From Acorus gramineus (taxonomy: Eukaryota > Streptophyta > Magnoliopsida > Acorales > Acoraceae): DNA of 64,000 nucleotides. How positions within the stretch are numbered: position 1 is the stretch's first letter; the number at the start of each line of letters is the position of its first letter. Made by a program: the position numbers and the translations under genes. Positions 23,049-33,097 of this stretch are shown one piece after another. The stretch lies in assembly GCA_030737835.1 (NCBI GenBank), contig CM060847.1:16406656-16470655 (forward strand), read 5' to 3'. Under the pieces are notes generated by a model that ran no database searches, was not told the origin of the DNA, and saw nothing but the letters and a program-made list of their open reading frames with translations.

Positions 23049-23501
23049 TCAGACCACGTCGAGGGCAGGTACAAGCAGTGGAGACGGGCACCTCTGTTTT
23101 AGCAAGTTGAAACAGAGGAGAAGAACCCAACCCAGATTGAATGTGAAGAACATCGTGACCCCATAAACCATGATAAGGTCCTCCCCAAACTGGGTCTCCT
23201 TCTTCGCCGTGGGGAGGTTGAAGAGTCCGCCCGCCGAGAGCGCCATCGCCCAGATTGCAAGCCTCGAGACTGCGTCGCGCGGTGGGGTCTGGCGGTGGTT
23301 CGGGGAAGGGGAAGGGGACGGGGGCGCTTTTTGGCGGAGCACGGAGACGGAGAGGAGGCACAGACCCACTACGAAGGCGGCGTAAACAATAACGGAATAT
23401 AAGATGATGAGGGTTCCGGAAGCAGGGATTTGCGGGGGAGACATGGGGAGGTTCAACAGGGCAGCTGCGGAGAGGAAGATGACGCAGAGAGCGAACTTCA
23501 T
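23049..23501 (-). CDS. Small hydrophobic membrane protein, two-unit family member (copy 2)
   Basis: The predicted protein has 150 residues from ATG at 23501. Unit 1 is MKFALCVIFLSAAALLNLPM, then a short loop and LIILYSVIVYAAFVVGLCLL. A proline- and serine-rich linker follows, then unit 2 (LAIWAMALSAGGLFNLPTAK ... LIMVYGVTMFFTFNLGWVLL). The tail is KQRCPSPLLVPALDVV. Four membrane segments are likely. The frame stays open upstream to 23654, but a TATA box at 23587-23594 lies inside that extension, so the inner ATG is the best start. The first ATG after the TATA box opens a short upstream frame (23498-23560). Function unknown to me. Confidence 0.7.
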   Translation of the reverse strand: MKFALCVIFLSAAALLNLPMSPPQIPASGTLIILYSVIVYAAFVVGLCLLSVSVLRQKAPPSPSPSPNHRQTPPRDAVSRLAIWAMALSAGGLFNLPTAKKETQFGEDLIMVYGVTMFFTFNLGWVLLLCFNLLKQRCPSPLLVPALDVV

Positions 23502-23560
23502 GAGTATGGTGTGGTGGTGGTGGGAAACGGGTCGGGTAAGAGAAGGGGAGGATAACGCAT
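23498..23560 (-). CDS. Upstream ORF overlapping the copy 2 start
   Basis: ATG at 23560 opens a 20-codon frame (MRYPPLLLPDPFPTTTTPYS) whose TGA (23498-23500) overlaps the main ATG (23499-23501) as ATGA. The same position in copy 4 holds an ATG that is in frame with the main protein, so a one-base difference turned a leader into an upstream frame. It may lower translation of copy 2 or make it depend on re-initiation. Confidence 0.5.
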   Translation of the reverse strand: MRYPPLLLPDPFPTTTTPYS

Positions 23561-23586
23561 GGCTCCGTTTGGGAGGGGTGTGAGAG

Positions 23587-23594
23587 TTTAAATA
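23587..23594 (-). promoter_or_regulatory. TATA box of copy 2
   Basis: TATTTAAA on the minus strand, 86 bases before the main ATG and 27 bases before the upstream ATG at 23560. The short distance to the upstream ATG suggests transcription could start close to it. Confidence 0.5.
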
Positions 23595-23671
23595 AGAGAT
23601 CGAGCTTTGATTGGGCTTCAAAGTCAACAGTTTCATTATTAAAAAAAGTGTCATGACAATGTGCGGTTGGG

Positions 23672-24080
23672 ATTATGTCTCGATCCGGTGTATCAACATT
23701 GGATCGGATGATACTTAAAATCAGGGAAACAAATTTGTTTAAAACAGATTTGTTTGTTAGGAGGTTACTTAGAGAGAAAAGAAGTTATTTATTTATATAA
23801 ATATCCTTTAGGATTTCAAGGTAAAACTTGGCATGGCTAGCATAGAAAAAAATGTAGAGATCCATACGAGAGAGGTTGAGAGGGTTCAAGAGAGGTAACC
23901 CCATGAAAGAGAGTTTGTAAGGCTTTTTTGTATCTCAACTATTATAGTGGATTCTCAGTTTTTGTCCTGTGGATATAGGCCTAGGCCGAACCACGTATTT
24001 TTGTGTTCTTCGTGTGATGGTATTTCGTTCTTATGTATGATCTCGCATTTCATCGACGACTTCTGCGTATCTGTTTCCCC
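23672..24080 (+). mobile_element. Copia-type solo LTR or LTR fragment (fossil)
   Basis: It begins TGTCTCGATCCGGTGTATCA, like the 3' LTR at 35485 (ATGTCTCAGATCCGGTGTAC). Near 23970-24010 it has GTGGATATAGGCCTAGGCCG and AACCACGTATTTTTGTGTTC, matching GTGGATGTAGAGCTTAGGGT and AACCACGTAAATCTGTGTTC of that LTR. No internal region is attached. It sits just upstream of copy 2. It looks old. Confidence 0.55.
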
Positions 24081-24660
24081 ACGTGTGCATGATGATCAAA
24101 GTGTCAAAGTGTTATTTTCATTGGATTGCGAATTAGGAGGGGGAGGGTGCATTTTCATTATTAAACGAAACAATACAGCGATGATGTGTCAAATGCCATT
24201 TTCATTTATTAGTTCTAGTTCGCACGTCATTTTTTCATTAGTTCTAGTTAAGAAATAATAAAATGACACCCCCGCCCTTCATTAAAACACGACATAAGGC
24301 AAAGGATGAGAGAATCTCGGAGGGCAAATTCGACAACAAGCAACAGTGAGAAGGGAGGAACGCCGGGGCGAGTGCGTCACAGTCCATGGCAATGGCAATC
24401 GCTTGGGACAAGGGTTGTTGGGACCATTTTTTTTGTATTTTTTATTGAGGCTTGTACTTTCTCTTTCATGGGCCATGGCAATTGGTTGAGTTTACTAAAA
24501 ACAAAAATATATGCTCAAACCTAACCCGCCTCGTATTCTCCATCTCAACAATCTGACGTGGCATGATCCGATGTGGCTTTTATCTGTTTTCTTTATTTTC
24601 AGATGGACGAATTTTGAAATTCGACCGCTGAATTTTGAAATTTAAAACTCTCTGACACAT
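24081..24660. other. Intergenic DNA, no supported gene
   Basis: Mixed sequence with GC-richer patches near 24340-24420, without a frame or element I can support. Confidence 0.35.
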
Positions 24661-24665
24661 ATTAA

Positions 24666-24667
24666 TG

Positions 24668-24699
<32 letters not shown>

Positions 24700-24702
24700 A
24701 CG
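24666..24702. repeat. (CT)n microsatellite
   Basis: A run of CT dinucleotides about 33 bases long, followed by TTC- and CTT-rich sequence to about 24830. Confidence 0.85.
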
Positions 24703-25304
24703 CCAAAACCACTTCTTTCCTCTCTCTCTTCTATTTCTTCTTCTTCTCTCAATGGATTTGCTTCTTCTAGTTCTCTCTTCATCTCTCTTTTTTACATATT
24801 CTAGTTCTCTCTTCCTCTCAGCCATTTTCATCTTCAGTGGCAGTCATTTTTTATATTTTTTTGTATTGTATTACATGAAGAACAAGTTGTTCTTTGTTGC
24901 GGATCATTTTTTTGTTCGTGTTAGAAGAAGTGTGGTAAGTAGGTGTGGTGCTTTCTGTTATGAATCCCTATTTTTTTGTGGGATACAATATATACAGTAT
25001 GTATGTTTCTGTAATTTCTGTTTGAAAATATACTATTAGTAATATACATTGTTTGAAAATCTATTAGTATACACTTTAGTAGCATAGTGTATGCATTGCT
25101 ATGATAGTATATGCTATGATGATAAATTTTATATTACACTAGATTATCTGATATATTCCGAGAGTAGATACCCCAATTTTGACCGTTCAAAAAGATAAAA
25201 ATACTTCAAGTAATACTCAAGAATGACCACATTTTGACATCTAATAGAAAACTCTCTCAGAAACTAAAACTGAAAACCCTAGTCTAAACACTTAGGAAAA
25301 CCTA

Positions 25305-25598
25305 ATGCCTGGACAGGGGCGGCTACTTGGGAGTATGCAGGGACTTATAGCTCCTCTGTCATCATCCCTAGTGGATGAAAAAAGTAATGTTTGGCTAGTG
25401 GGCCTTAAGCCCTTTGTAAGTGGATGAACAAGCCTGTTGAGCTTGGTGTTTCATGGACAGTAGCCTGGTATGACAGCCTAGTTGGGCTTTGGTTTCATGG
25501 GCAGTAGCCCAGTTACTGTAAGGCGTCCTCTAGGCCTGTTGTTGTATGCAGGGACTTGTAGCTCCTCTGAAACCCCTTTAATACAAAAAAAAAAAAAA
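25305..25598 (+). mobile_element. Poly(A) retroposon, SINE-like
   Basis: The segment ends CCCCTTTAATAC and about 15 A. GCAGGGACTTATAGCTCCTC near 25336 recurs as GCAGGGACTTGTAGCTCCTC near 25548. Blocks with GGGCTTTGGTTTCATGGGCA and AGTAGCCCAGTT are in between. No protein coding. A SINE or a chimeric retroposon fits best; the family is not known to me. Confidence 0.4.
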
Positions 25599-25794
25599 AT
25601 TGACAGGTAGAGGAATGAGACTATTTTTTTTATTGTTACATTTTATTTTTTCTTGGTGGTCAAATCTTTTCTTATTAACATGAGGTAAAACTCGAATCTA
25701 AGTTTTCTCATTAAAAAAGGATACCTCTATCATCCTACCAAGAGAAGGTTTGATGAACGAGACCAATCTCGTGGGCACTGCAAATAAATTTGTT

Positions 25795-26443
25795 GAAATA
25801 TGACAACCTAAGATCCTGCTTCACGTGAAGTTCTTTTTATGGCTCACTTACTAGGAGAAGCTTCTTACTAAAGCTTATTGATCTAAATGGCATCCGAACG
25901 AGGACACAACCTGTAAAATGTGTGACGACAGTATGGAAACAACTTCTCACATCTTCATTGATTTCCCCATTGCACAACAGGTGTGGTCCCTACACAAGGA
26001 GGCGACGGGAGCTGATACCGGTTTCACGATGCTTGATAGCATGTGGGAGAAAGGCAAGCTGCTACGGCCAAAAGGAGATAAAAGCATCAAAGGGAAAGTC
26101 TAACTCGCAATTGTTCTTTACAACGGTGGCCTGGACTCCTTATGGGTGACCCGCAACCACCTCCTGTTTAGAGGGACGATAGTTTATGCTGAAAATGTGT
26201 GGGATATATTCATTAACTCTATTCAAGACTGGGGATTATGCTAATAGCTAGTGTGTTGTATTCTAGGGGGAGAATTTCTGTAGTGGAGAGTCGAATTGTA
26301 GAGAGGGTTTCTTTCCGGATAGGGGGATTACATTAGAAGAGGATTATATATTTATTGTGTGCGTTCTAATAGTAACACTATATTTGACACTAAGTTTCCA
26401 AAATCGTGTTTACTCGAATGTCACCTTTAAAAAAAAAAAAAAT
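25795..26443 (+). mobile_element. L1-type LINE 3' relic
   Basis: Reading LLHVKFFLWLTY, then CKMCDDSMETTSHIFIDFPI and AQQVWSL, this is the zinc-binding domain downstream of reverse transcriptase. The C-terminal TRNHLLFRGTIVYAENVWD ... IQDWGLC matches the end encoded by the LINE piece at 44354-44705. Two in-frame stops lie in the zinc-finger region. A poly(A) run at about 26429-26441 marks the 3' end. The rest of the element is missing. Confidence 0.7.
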
Positions 26444-26759
26444 TAAAAGATATTGTGCATCTCAATTTTAATCGGTAATCAAAATGGTCAATGTCCGAGT
26501 TAATGATGAGAAGAATAAAAAAAACATGAAATAAAAGCATAACAAAACAGTGTGTGACAAAAAAAAAAAAGATGAGACCGCCTCCGCAGCAGCGGGAACC
26601 GTGCAGCATGGTAGAAAATGATTCTACCCTACCACATCCCAGGGACCCCTCACAATATACCACGAGTCTCCGGACGTCCTCCTCTGGCTGAATTCCTGAA
26701 ACCCCCACGAGGTACATTCCTTATGAAATAAAAACATAATGGTGCAAATAGAGACAGTA

Positions 26760-26970
26760 TAAATATATATCTTCACAGCCATTCAGTGATGTATATACCT
26801 GTTTAGCTGATGTATATATCTCGTTAAATTTTTTTTACATTTACTAAAAATGAGTTTATCCAATTTAAAAGAGAGCAGTATATCAAAATATATACCTTAG
26901 ACAATGTTGATTATTTTAAAATAAATAAAACATTGCAAACTGTCTATAAGACCGTTTGCGGTTATCCCTA
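26760..26970. repeat. MITE family G copy 2
   Basis: TATATCTCGTTAAATTTTTT and TACATTTACTAAAAATGAG are shared with the copies at 19853 and 63085, and with the tandem-array hAT element. The right end reads GTTATCCCTAACATTA, like TTGTCCCTAATATTATTC at 63340. Borders are approximate. Confidence 0.4.
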
Positions 26971-27950
26971 ACATTAAGGCATAGTTAATACCACCCCATC
27001 AGCTCCCATCCCACCCAATATTAATTTCTTTTCTTGTGTATTTGAAATGGAAAATGATTCCCAGGCCCCATCTTATAGGCCCCCCCATAAGCCCCATGAG
27101 GTGGCACATGTGTTAATACCTATTATACCCTCAGAGCCATTTTAGGTAACCACTCTGTACCATTATGGGATGGTTATTTTTTTCCTTTTTTTTGTGTGCA
27201 TTCATTTTGCCATTTCTTTTTATTTTAGCTTATCATAATTCAATTAATAATAAAAAAATTGAATCCAATTTTCAATATTTTGTTGAATTTTTTATTTTTT
27301 TTAAGAACATTGTGATGCAAATCGGAAGTTTGAATAACTCTTTTAATAATCGACAATTGCATCCTCTGATTTGATGTTTGAAGACTTTTCACTCTCTAAT
27401 TAGATCGGAAAGCATAATTGAACAATTTTGGCTATCATATCAAATCAATGTGTGGTGACTCAGGTTTGGCGTCTGTAATTTTTTTTTTACAATTTTTTAC
27501 AATTTTTTTGGAATATGATGTTTGTTGTTAATTATTCTAGTATCCGATCTAGCTATTCTTAATATGGGATTTGATTTTAATATTCTAATTCCTTTGATAT
27601 TACATTCTGAATCTGATATTTGATATGTATTTGATTTTTTATATTGAATCTGGTATATTATACTCATAGTTGGTCATATTTGTGAAATGTAACTTATTTT
27701 TTATATTGAATCTGGCATATTAAAATACTCATAGTTAGTTAGATTTTTGAAATGTAACTGTTTTTTTATATTGACATGTAGTAAGCATTAATAGCATGCA
27801 ATATAATATGAAACTAAATTACATTTAGTAAATGTAACTGACAGTTCATTATTTATATAAAATAAGTTACATTTTACAAATGTAACTAACTGTTAATCTA
27901 TGAGTACTTTAAATCCACAATGTGATTTCTAATTATATGGTCTTTTAGGG

Positions 27951-28133
27951 AACACAGGGGATTCAGTTACATTTTCATTTGAAGGTAGTTCACAAAAGGA
28001 TTCAATTAGTGAAGTTGAGCAACAATGTGCAAATGTGATTGTTCTATGTGTTGGAATGACACTTGACTCAGAAGATGATGGTCGTATGTTCTATAACAAC
28101 TTTGCTCAAAAGGAATGTTTTGATGTTAAATAA
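27951..28133 (+). pseudogene. FAR1/FHY3-like N-terminal fragment
   Basis: After an acceptor-like TTCTAATTATATGGTCTTTTAG, an open stretch reads NTGDSVTFSFEGSSQKDSIS, then VGMTLDSEDDGRMFYNNFAQ and KECFDVK before a stop. VGM-x-FDSE-x-x-x-x-x-FYN-x-YA is the opening of the FAR1 DNA-binding domain, found in light-signalling factors and in MULE-derived transposases. The rest of the zinc-binding domain and the transposase core are missing. It lies inside the MULE and is probably a leftover of its own or a related transposase. Confidence 0.55.
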
Positions 28134-28693
28134 AGTATGCATCATCAAAATATTTGTCAACGATAGCCCCATGACATACATGGAAGAGGGTCACCGAGTT
28201 TTAACAATGCGTTTTGATGATTGACTCAAGCTGTTCTGTCATGTACAAATGTGGATGTTTTGTCATGTATGTAGATGCAAAACAATTTGAAAGAACCATC
28301 CAAGTTCAAATGTGAACTGATGTGTCTAACTGAAATTAAAAATTTCTTATATTTTTGGTTGTTTTGAGAAATGTAAAGCAATGTGATCCATTCGTTTAAT
28401 ATTGGTCAATGCAAATGTTTTATGTATGTGATTTATGCTATATGATATGAATTCTATAGCAGGTGACAACATTGCTGCATATATTTGTAACAATGTAACT
28501 AGTTTTAAACAGATATGTAACTGACTATTTCATTAATGTAACTGACTTTTATAAAATGTAACTGGATTATGCTAAAATGTAACTCAGTCTCACATTAAGC
28601 CCATTACAAAACTTCACAGATATAACAAAAAGGGTGTTACACATGTCGATGGAAAAGAAATATACAAAAATAACTAGAAAATAAAAAAAAACA

Positions 28694-28876
28694 TCATAAG
28701 GCAGCAGATCCAGCAGCTTCACCAACATTCTGCACATTATCGCATTCAGAATTCTTCACTTGCTTTCTCCTTAGCTTGAAGACCTTAGATGCCTTCCTTT
28801 TTTTATGGTAGTCGCCCTTTACTTCAAACCTTGATTGAAGAGTGAACAACTGAATCTTGTATCGTTTAATCACCAA
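28694..28876 (-). CDS. Basic open frame inside the MULE, unidentified
   Basis: A 60-codon minus-strand frame with lysine- and arginine-rich parts (KKRKASKVFKLRRKQVKN) ends GEAAGSAAL and a stop. It begins at a non-ATG codon next to an acceptor-like TTGAACAG. A second basic stretch (PKKIEKPKKRR) upstream on the same strand (about 28950-28985) follows an intron-like TTTGTGTAG. This could be the tail of a transposon gene or a captured exon. There is no recognised domain. Confidence 0.3.
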   Translation of the reverse strand: MVIKRYKIQLFTLQSRFEVKGDYHKKRKASKVFKLRRKQVKNSECDNVQNVGEAAGSAAL

Positions 28877-30179
28877 CTGTTCAACAATTATTAATTTCTA
28901 TGGAAAAGTTCATCAGATATACATGCAGTGAGTCCAAATAGTTCGTTACCCTTCTCTTTTTTGGTTTTTCTATTTTCTTTGGTCCTACACAAAGAAAATA
29001 TACATATTGAAATCAGTTACAATGCTTAACATTCAATTCTATGTTATATACAAAGAAACATACTTTTGATTTTGTCAATTACATTTAATAAGGAGTAAAT
29101 TCAATTTACACACATTATCATTGGTCCTACTAAAGTTTACCATCTAGATTGAACCAGCTATTGACGGGATCTCAGTTAATAATTAAACTTCTAGTTATCC
29201 ATTGTTAGTTTTTTTTTCTTTATTCAAGTAATATGTTATCTATTAACTGAAAATGTCAGTTACATTTATCAAATAATGGATTACTTTTATTATGCTTAGT
29301 TACATATAAACACCTATAAAAAGTCTGATACGAATAATCAGTTACATTTAACAATAGTGAGTTACATTCAGCCATTTAGTCAGTTTCATTGTACATCACG
29401 AAGTACTCACAAGTCATACAAATAGTTCTTAGAATCAGTTACATTTATATATAAAATCACAAACATTTCATTCAGATCATATATGGGAACAAAATAAAAA
29501 TAAAAATTGAAATTTTTTTGTTTCATAGGATTGCATTACGAAAATTAGAAAAACCATGTGTGATTCGAAAAATTGGAAAAAGTAATTGCTTACCCATTAT
29601 TTGCAATTGGGCATTCAATCGGACGAAAAAACTTGAATAAATCAACAATACAACATGTGTAATTCAAAAAATTGAAAAAAAATAATCGTTTACCCATTAT
29701 TTGCAATTGGGCATTCAATCGGACGAAGAAACTTGAATAAATCGGGTTGAAATTGAATCCCCAAAAATTGCTTAGGGTTCTTTAATTTTTTAGACAAAAA
29801 ATAAAAAAGAATGATGAAATGGTTCAATTGTTGTGTTAATTTTTTGGAAATCAATCGATTTTGAAATTAAATGACAACCGGCGAGAGGGGCGGAAGACGA
29901 AAACAAACCCCAAAAAAGAGGGATTTGAGCGTTCAAATGTGTGAATTTAAATGTGAGTACTTTTATATTTTGCTATTTTATCCTTTTGTCAAAGTCAATC
30001 AGGCATCTAATGATAAGTTGACATTTATTAGGGCTTGTGAGTGGGGCCTATGAATTGGGGCCAATGTAGCAAGACTCATTTGAAATAGACCAATCTCACC
30101 CCCTTCACATTCCACTCCTTCACAATCTAACCCACTCCGGAGCCTCACCTTCTTCCTTCTTAACGGCAAACACCTTGTC

Positions 30180-30640
30180 GAACTCTTCCCGGTGACATCA
30201 CCTTTTCCCCGTCAACAGCGAACACCTTGTCAAACTCCTCCCCTTCTTAAAGAGCAGCTCGAACGCCTTGCATGTCTCCTCTGTCCGCCTCGACTTCGCG
30301 TACGCGGCCATGCCCGATCGGAGGTCCAGCAAACGGAGGTCTGGAAGTTGAAAAGGAGAAAGATGAGGGAGTCGTTGGTGGCGGCGGAGTACTGAGGGAG
30401 GAGATGGATCTTGTCGGGGAGATGCAGCGGAGGGTGCTTCTTCTCGGATGGGGCGGAGACGAAGAGGGGGAGGATGGTGTTGTGGAGGAGGTAGGTTCAA
30501 CCGGAGGAGGAGGAGGAGGAGAAGGGAGTGAAGGCAGCGGCAACAGCGACAACGAGGGTATAGAGGTAGGGACTAATGCTGTTGGAAGTCGACGGTGAGG
30601 GAGGTGGCGAGGGAGGAGCGGTTGTGGGATAGGAAGCACC
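30180..30640 (-). pseudogene. GC-rich broken coding fragment, unidentified
   Basis: The minus strand is GC-rich with gene-like periodicity. One frame reads GMAAYAKSRRTEETCKAFEL and LFKKG near 30240-30310, preceded by proline- and serine-rich sequence. A block with GAGTTCGACAAGGTGTT occurs twice near its left end (about 30172 and 30222), so a local duplication has occurred. The run of Pro and Ser before an alpha-helical AYAKSRRTEETCKAFELL stretch is reminiscent of the start of some PPR proteins, but the repeats that should follow are absent. I treat it as a relic. Confidence 0.3.
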
Positions 30641-30659
30641 GGTTCATTCCCACTTTGAC

Positions 30660-32180
30660 TGTACACTGTCGAATTGGTACCAGAATGTCGAGAACCGCTT
30701 AGTCGAACTATGCACAGAGTCCCGTCCCCTTTTTTGGATCATATTCGACACAAGTGTTGTTGAACCCTAAGGAATCGTCGACGGTGCCTAGGTCACCATT
30801 TTCTGTAAAGTTCGACAATATCATAGTCGACAGAGATAAAACAACTCTATGTATTCTCGCTAACTAAGCTATTGTCAAATATGACCGCCATTCGACCTGC
30901 TTTCTGTCGTCTTGGACCACAAACCACGACAATGCGTTGGTCGAACCCGGATTTTGTGAATGGTAGGAGTAATATTTGTGCATGGATTATTTCCCTTGAT
31001 AAATTGGATGCTCATGGGGGAGGAGTTATTCCACATTGGCATTTTCATATCCCAATAAACAAACATGCATAGGGTGACGTGTGGAAGATGATAGGTAGGT
31101 AAATGTTTGGGCAGTGGATTAGCTCTTTTTTTACTAAATCTTTTGTGGAGATTTCAGTTGCCAATTCAAATTCTTCCTCAAAATCCATCCCTTGTTTTAA
31201 ACACATCATATCATTTAAAACCAATATAAAACCCATACAAAATATTATTCAAAACATCTCTAAAACCCATACAAAACATGAGGCACACTGGTGAGTGGGC
31301 TGAACCGGAGGGGGAGCACCGGTGGCCAGGCAGAGCGGAGGGGAAGCAATACATGGATAGGGAGACGAAAAGGAGGAGGAAGAGCAAAAGGAGAGAGAGA
31401 GAGAAAGGGCTTTCAAAAATGCCTGGATGGGGTTGTCATGAATATAATCATGTATATTACGGGGTGGGTTAGCAAAATGTAAAAATTTGATGGGTGAGGA
31501 TAGAAAACTGGGTGGGGGTGAGTATCTTGAGGGGTTTATTTAACCGCTTCCCTAACATTATGTATCAGAATCTTTTTTATCATTCTTTTTTTTTTAATCT
31601 TTTATAGGTAGTTGGGGTCACTGTATGTGATATTATAGAGAGAGCAAGCAAATACATAAAAAATAAATTTTTAGAATTTTTCAATCACAAATATCTAAGC
31701 TATCACCGTTTCGTTAATCTGCAATAAAAAAAAAAAATACATTCAATCACACTTGTTGAAAGAAAAGGGTTGGATTTTTTTTGTATTTTTTTATATCTAA
31801 TTTGACTTTTAGTGGGTTGTCATCATTACATTAAAAATTAGACACTTATAAATAGATGTGAAATTTAAAAAAACTAAATATTTTTTTCACTTGATGTATG
31901 ATGATGTGATAAAGCAAAATGAGTTAAACAAGATACAAACATGAAATAAAACAATCATAATATTTTAATTAAAAATAAATAAATTATGGACTCTCTTTCA
32001 CCCACCACCTCCCATTGTCGACTGCACTAATCATTGCGGATGACGACCTCGCTGACTACTATCACGAGTCACGACTGTGCCGATCATCGTCGATCACGAA
32101 CGACCACACCAATCATTGCCGATCAGGTATCCACTGTTTGTGGGCATTGTGAGAAAGCTTTTTGAAGCCAAACGGAAATT
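30660..32180. other. Intergenic DNA, no supported gene
   Basis: Mixed sequence. Near 31978-32130 a GC-richer patch repeats motifs like CGATCATCGTCGATCACGA and CAATCATTGCCGATCA. There is a purine-rich stretch at 31360-31410. No exon or element ends supported. Confidence 0.35.
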
Positions 32181-32549
32181 TCATGGAGACTGAAAACTAA
32201 TTTATTGATATTGGCAAGCAAAGATTTAAATACATCCATGAGATACTGCATCCAAGAGATACTATTACATTACAGGACACATATATTATTATTCATACAA
32301 AGTACTCGAGTTTAAAAAGTACAGAACCTTTTTTCATATAAAGTTTCCAACAACAAATAAAATAGCTACAGTAAGACCATAGGGAGTATGATCTCCACGA
32401 CAATAGACAATAAGCTGTTCAAGATTTTCAAATGGCTTCCACCATGGCGAGAGATATCTTAAGAGCCACAGAAAACGTCGCCAGACTAAGTTCGACCCAC
32501 ATCAGGCATCGGGACAGGTACAAGGAGTACTGGAGATCGGTACCCCTGT

Positions 32550-33003
32550 TCACAGGTTCAAACAGAGGAGGACCCAACCCAGATTGAATGTCAAGATCAT
32601 CGTGACGGCATAAACCATGACAAGGATCTCCCCAAACTGGGTCTCCTCCTTCGCTGTGGGGAGGTTGAAGAGGCCGCCCGCTGAGAGAGCCATCGCCCAA
32701 ATTGCAAGCCTCAAGATTGTTTCGCCCGGTGGTGTCTGGCAGCGGTTCAGGGATGGGAACGGTGGTGCTATTCGGCGGAGCAGGGACACAGAGAGGAGGG
32801 ACAGACGCACAATGAATGCGGCGTAAACGATGACGGAATAGACGATGATGATGATCGTCCAAGGAAGAAATTCAGGGGGGAGACATGGGGAGGTTCAACA
32901 GGGCAGCTGTGGAGAGGGAGATGACACAGAGAGCGAACTTTAGGAGTGCAAGGTGCGGTGATGGTGGGGGAGGGGTTGGGGAAGAGGAGGGGATGAGAAG
33001 CAT
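32550..33003 (-). pseudogene. Small hydrophobic membrane protein family, pseudogene (copy 3)
   Basis: The ATG at 33003 starts MLLIPSSSPTPPPPSPHLAL, then LKFALCVISLSTAALLNLPM and SPP, and stops at TGA (32872-32874), where copy 4 has a glutamine codon. A one-base shift follows. The second part then reads YSVIVYAAFIVRLSLLSVSL and LAIWAMALSAGGLFNLPTAK ... LVMVYAVTMILTFNLGWVLL in the other frame, ending early at CLNL. The inner methionine used by copies 1 and 2 is a leucine codon here. A TATA-like element (33090-33097) remains. The full two-unit layout is still visible, so decay is recent compared with the duplication. Confidence 0.7.
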
Positions 33004-33089
33004 GGAAGCTGCGAAGGTTGGCTCAGCGGATCAGAAATGGGTTGGACTTAGTGGGAAGGGTTTGAGCACTTGATGATCATAATGGGGGG

Positions 33090-33097
33090 TATATATA
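33090..33097 (-). promoter_or_regulatory. TATA box of pseudogene copy 3
   Basis: TATATATA on the minus strand, 87 bases before the ATG at 33003. It is kept although the coding region is broken. Confidence 0.4.

Larger units (their letters stand above)
27688..29443. repeat. Subterminal TGTAACT / AGTTACA motif arrays
   Basis: TGTAACT occurs on the plus strand at 27688, 27753, 27833, 27881, 28494, 28516, 28537, 28557 and 28578. AGTTACA occurs at 27865, 27965, 29015, 29258, 29298, 29340, 29360 and about 29436. Most are embedded in AAATGTAACTGA or its complement. The mirror-image layout around the middle of the MULE is what subterminal transposase-binding sites look like in hAT, CACTA and some Mutator elements. 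Binding is inferred. Confidence 0.55.
27051..30079. mobile_element. MULE (Mutator-like) DNA transposon, 3.03 kb
   Basis: Terminal inverted repeats include GGCCCCATCTTATAGGCCCC and CATAAGCCC on the left, and GGCCCCAATTCATAGGCCCC and CACAAGCCC (reverse complement) on the right. The flanks are TTTGAAATGG (27041-27050) and TTTGAAATAG (30079-30088; its first base overlaps the element by convention), a target duplication with one change and of the size MULEs make. The interior holds a FAR1-like exon (27951-28133), a basic minus-strand frame (28694-28876) and many copies of TGTAACT. Left of about 28600 these are mainly in one orientation; right of 29000 they are all inverted. No complete transposase is visible, so it is probably non-autonomous or decayed. 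Confidence 0.7.

Noticed and set aside
22981-23361. A 126-codon frame overlapping copy 2
   Set aside because: Same reason: it is in a different phase from the conserved membrane protein and has no counterpart with kept sequence in copies 1 and 4.
23502-23654. N-terminal extension of copy 2 to an ATG at 23654
   Set aside because: The extension runs through the TATA-like box and has no counterpart in the other copies.
26560-26717. A GC-richer stretch next to a poly(A) run, possibly a SINE on the minus strand
   Set aside because: I could not find an A box, B box or target duplication, and the poly(A) is on the wrong side for that orientation.
30247-30666. A 139-codon proline- and serine-rich minus-strand frame
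   Set aside because: It overlaps another open frame that fits a protein better. Low complexity and the local duplication explain its openness.
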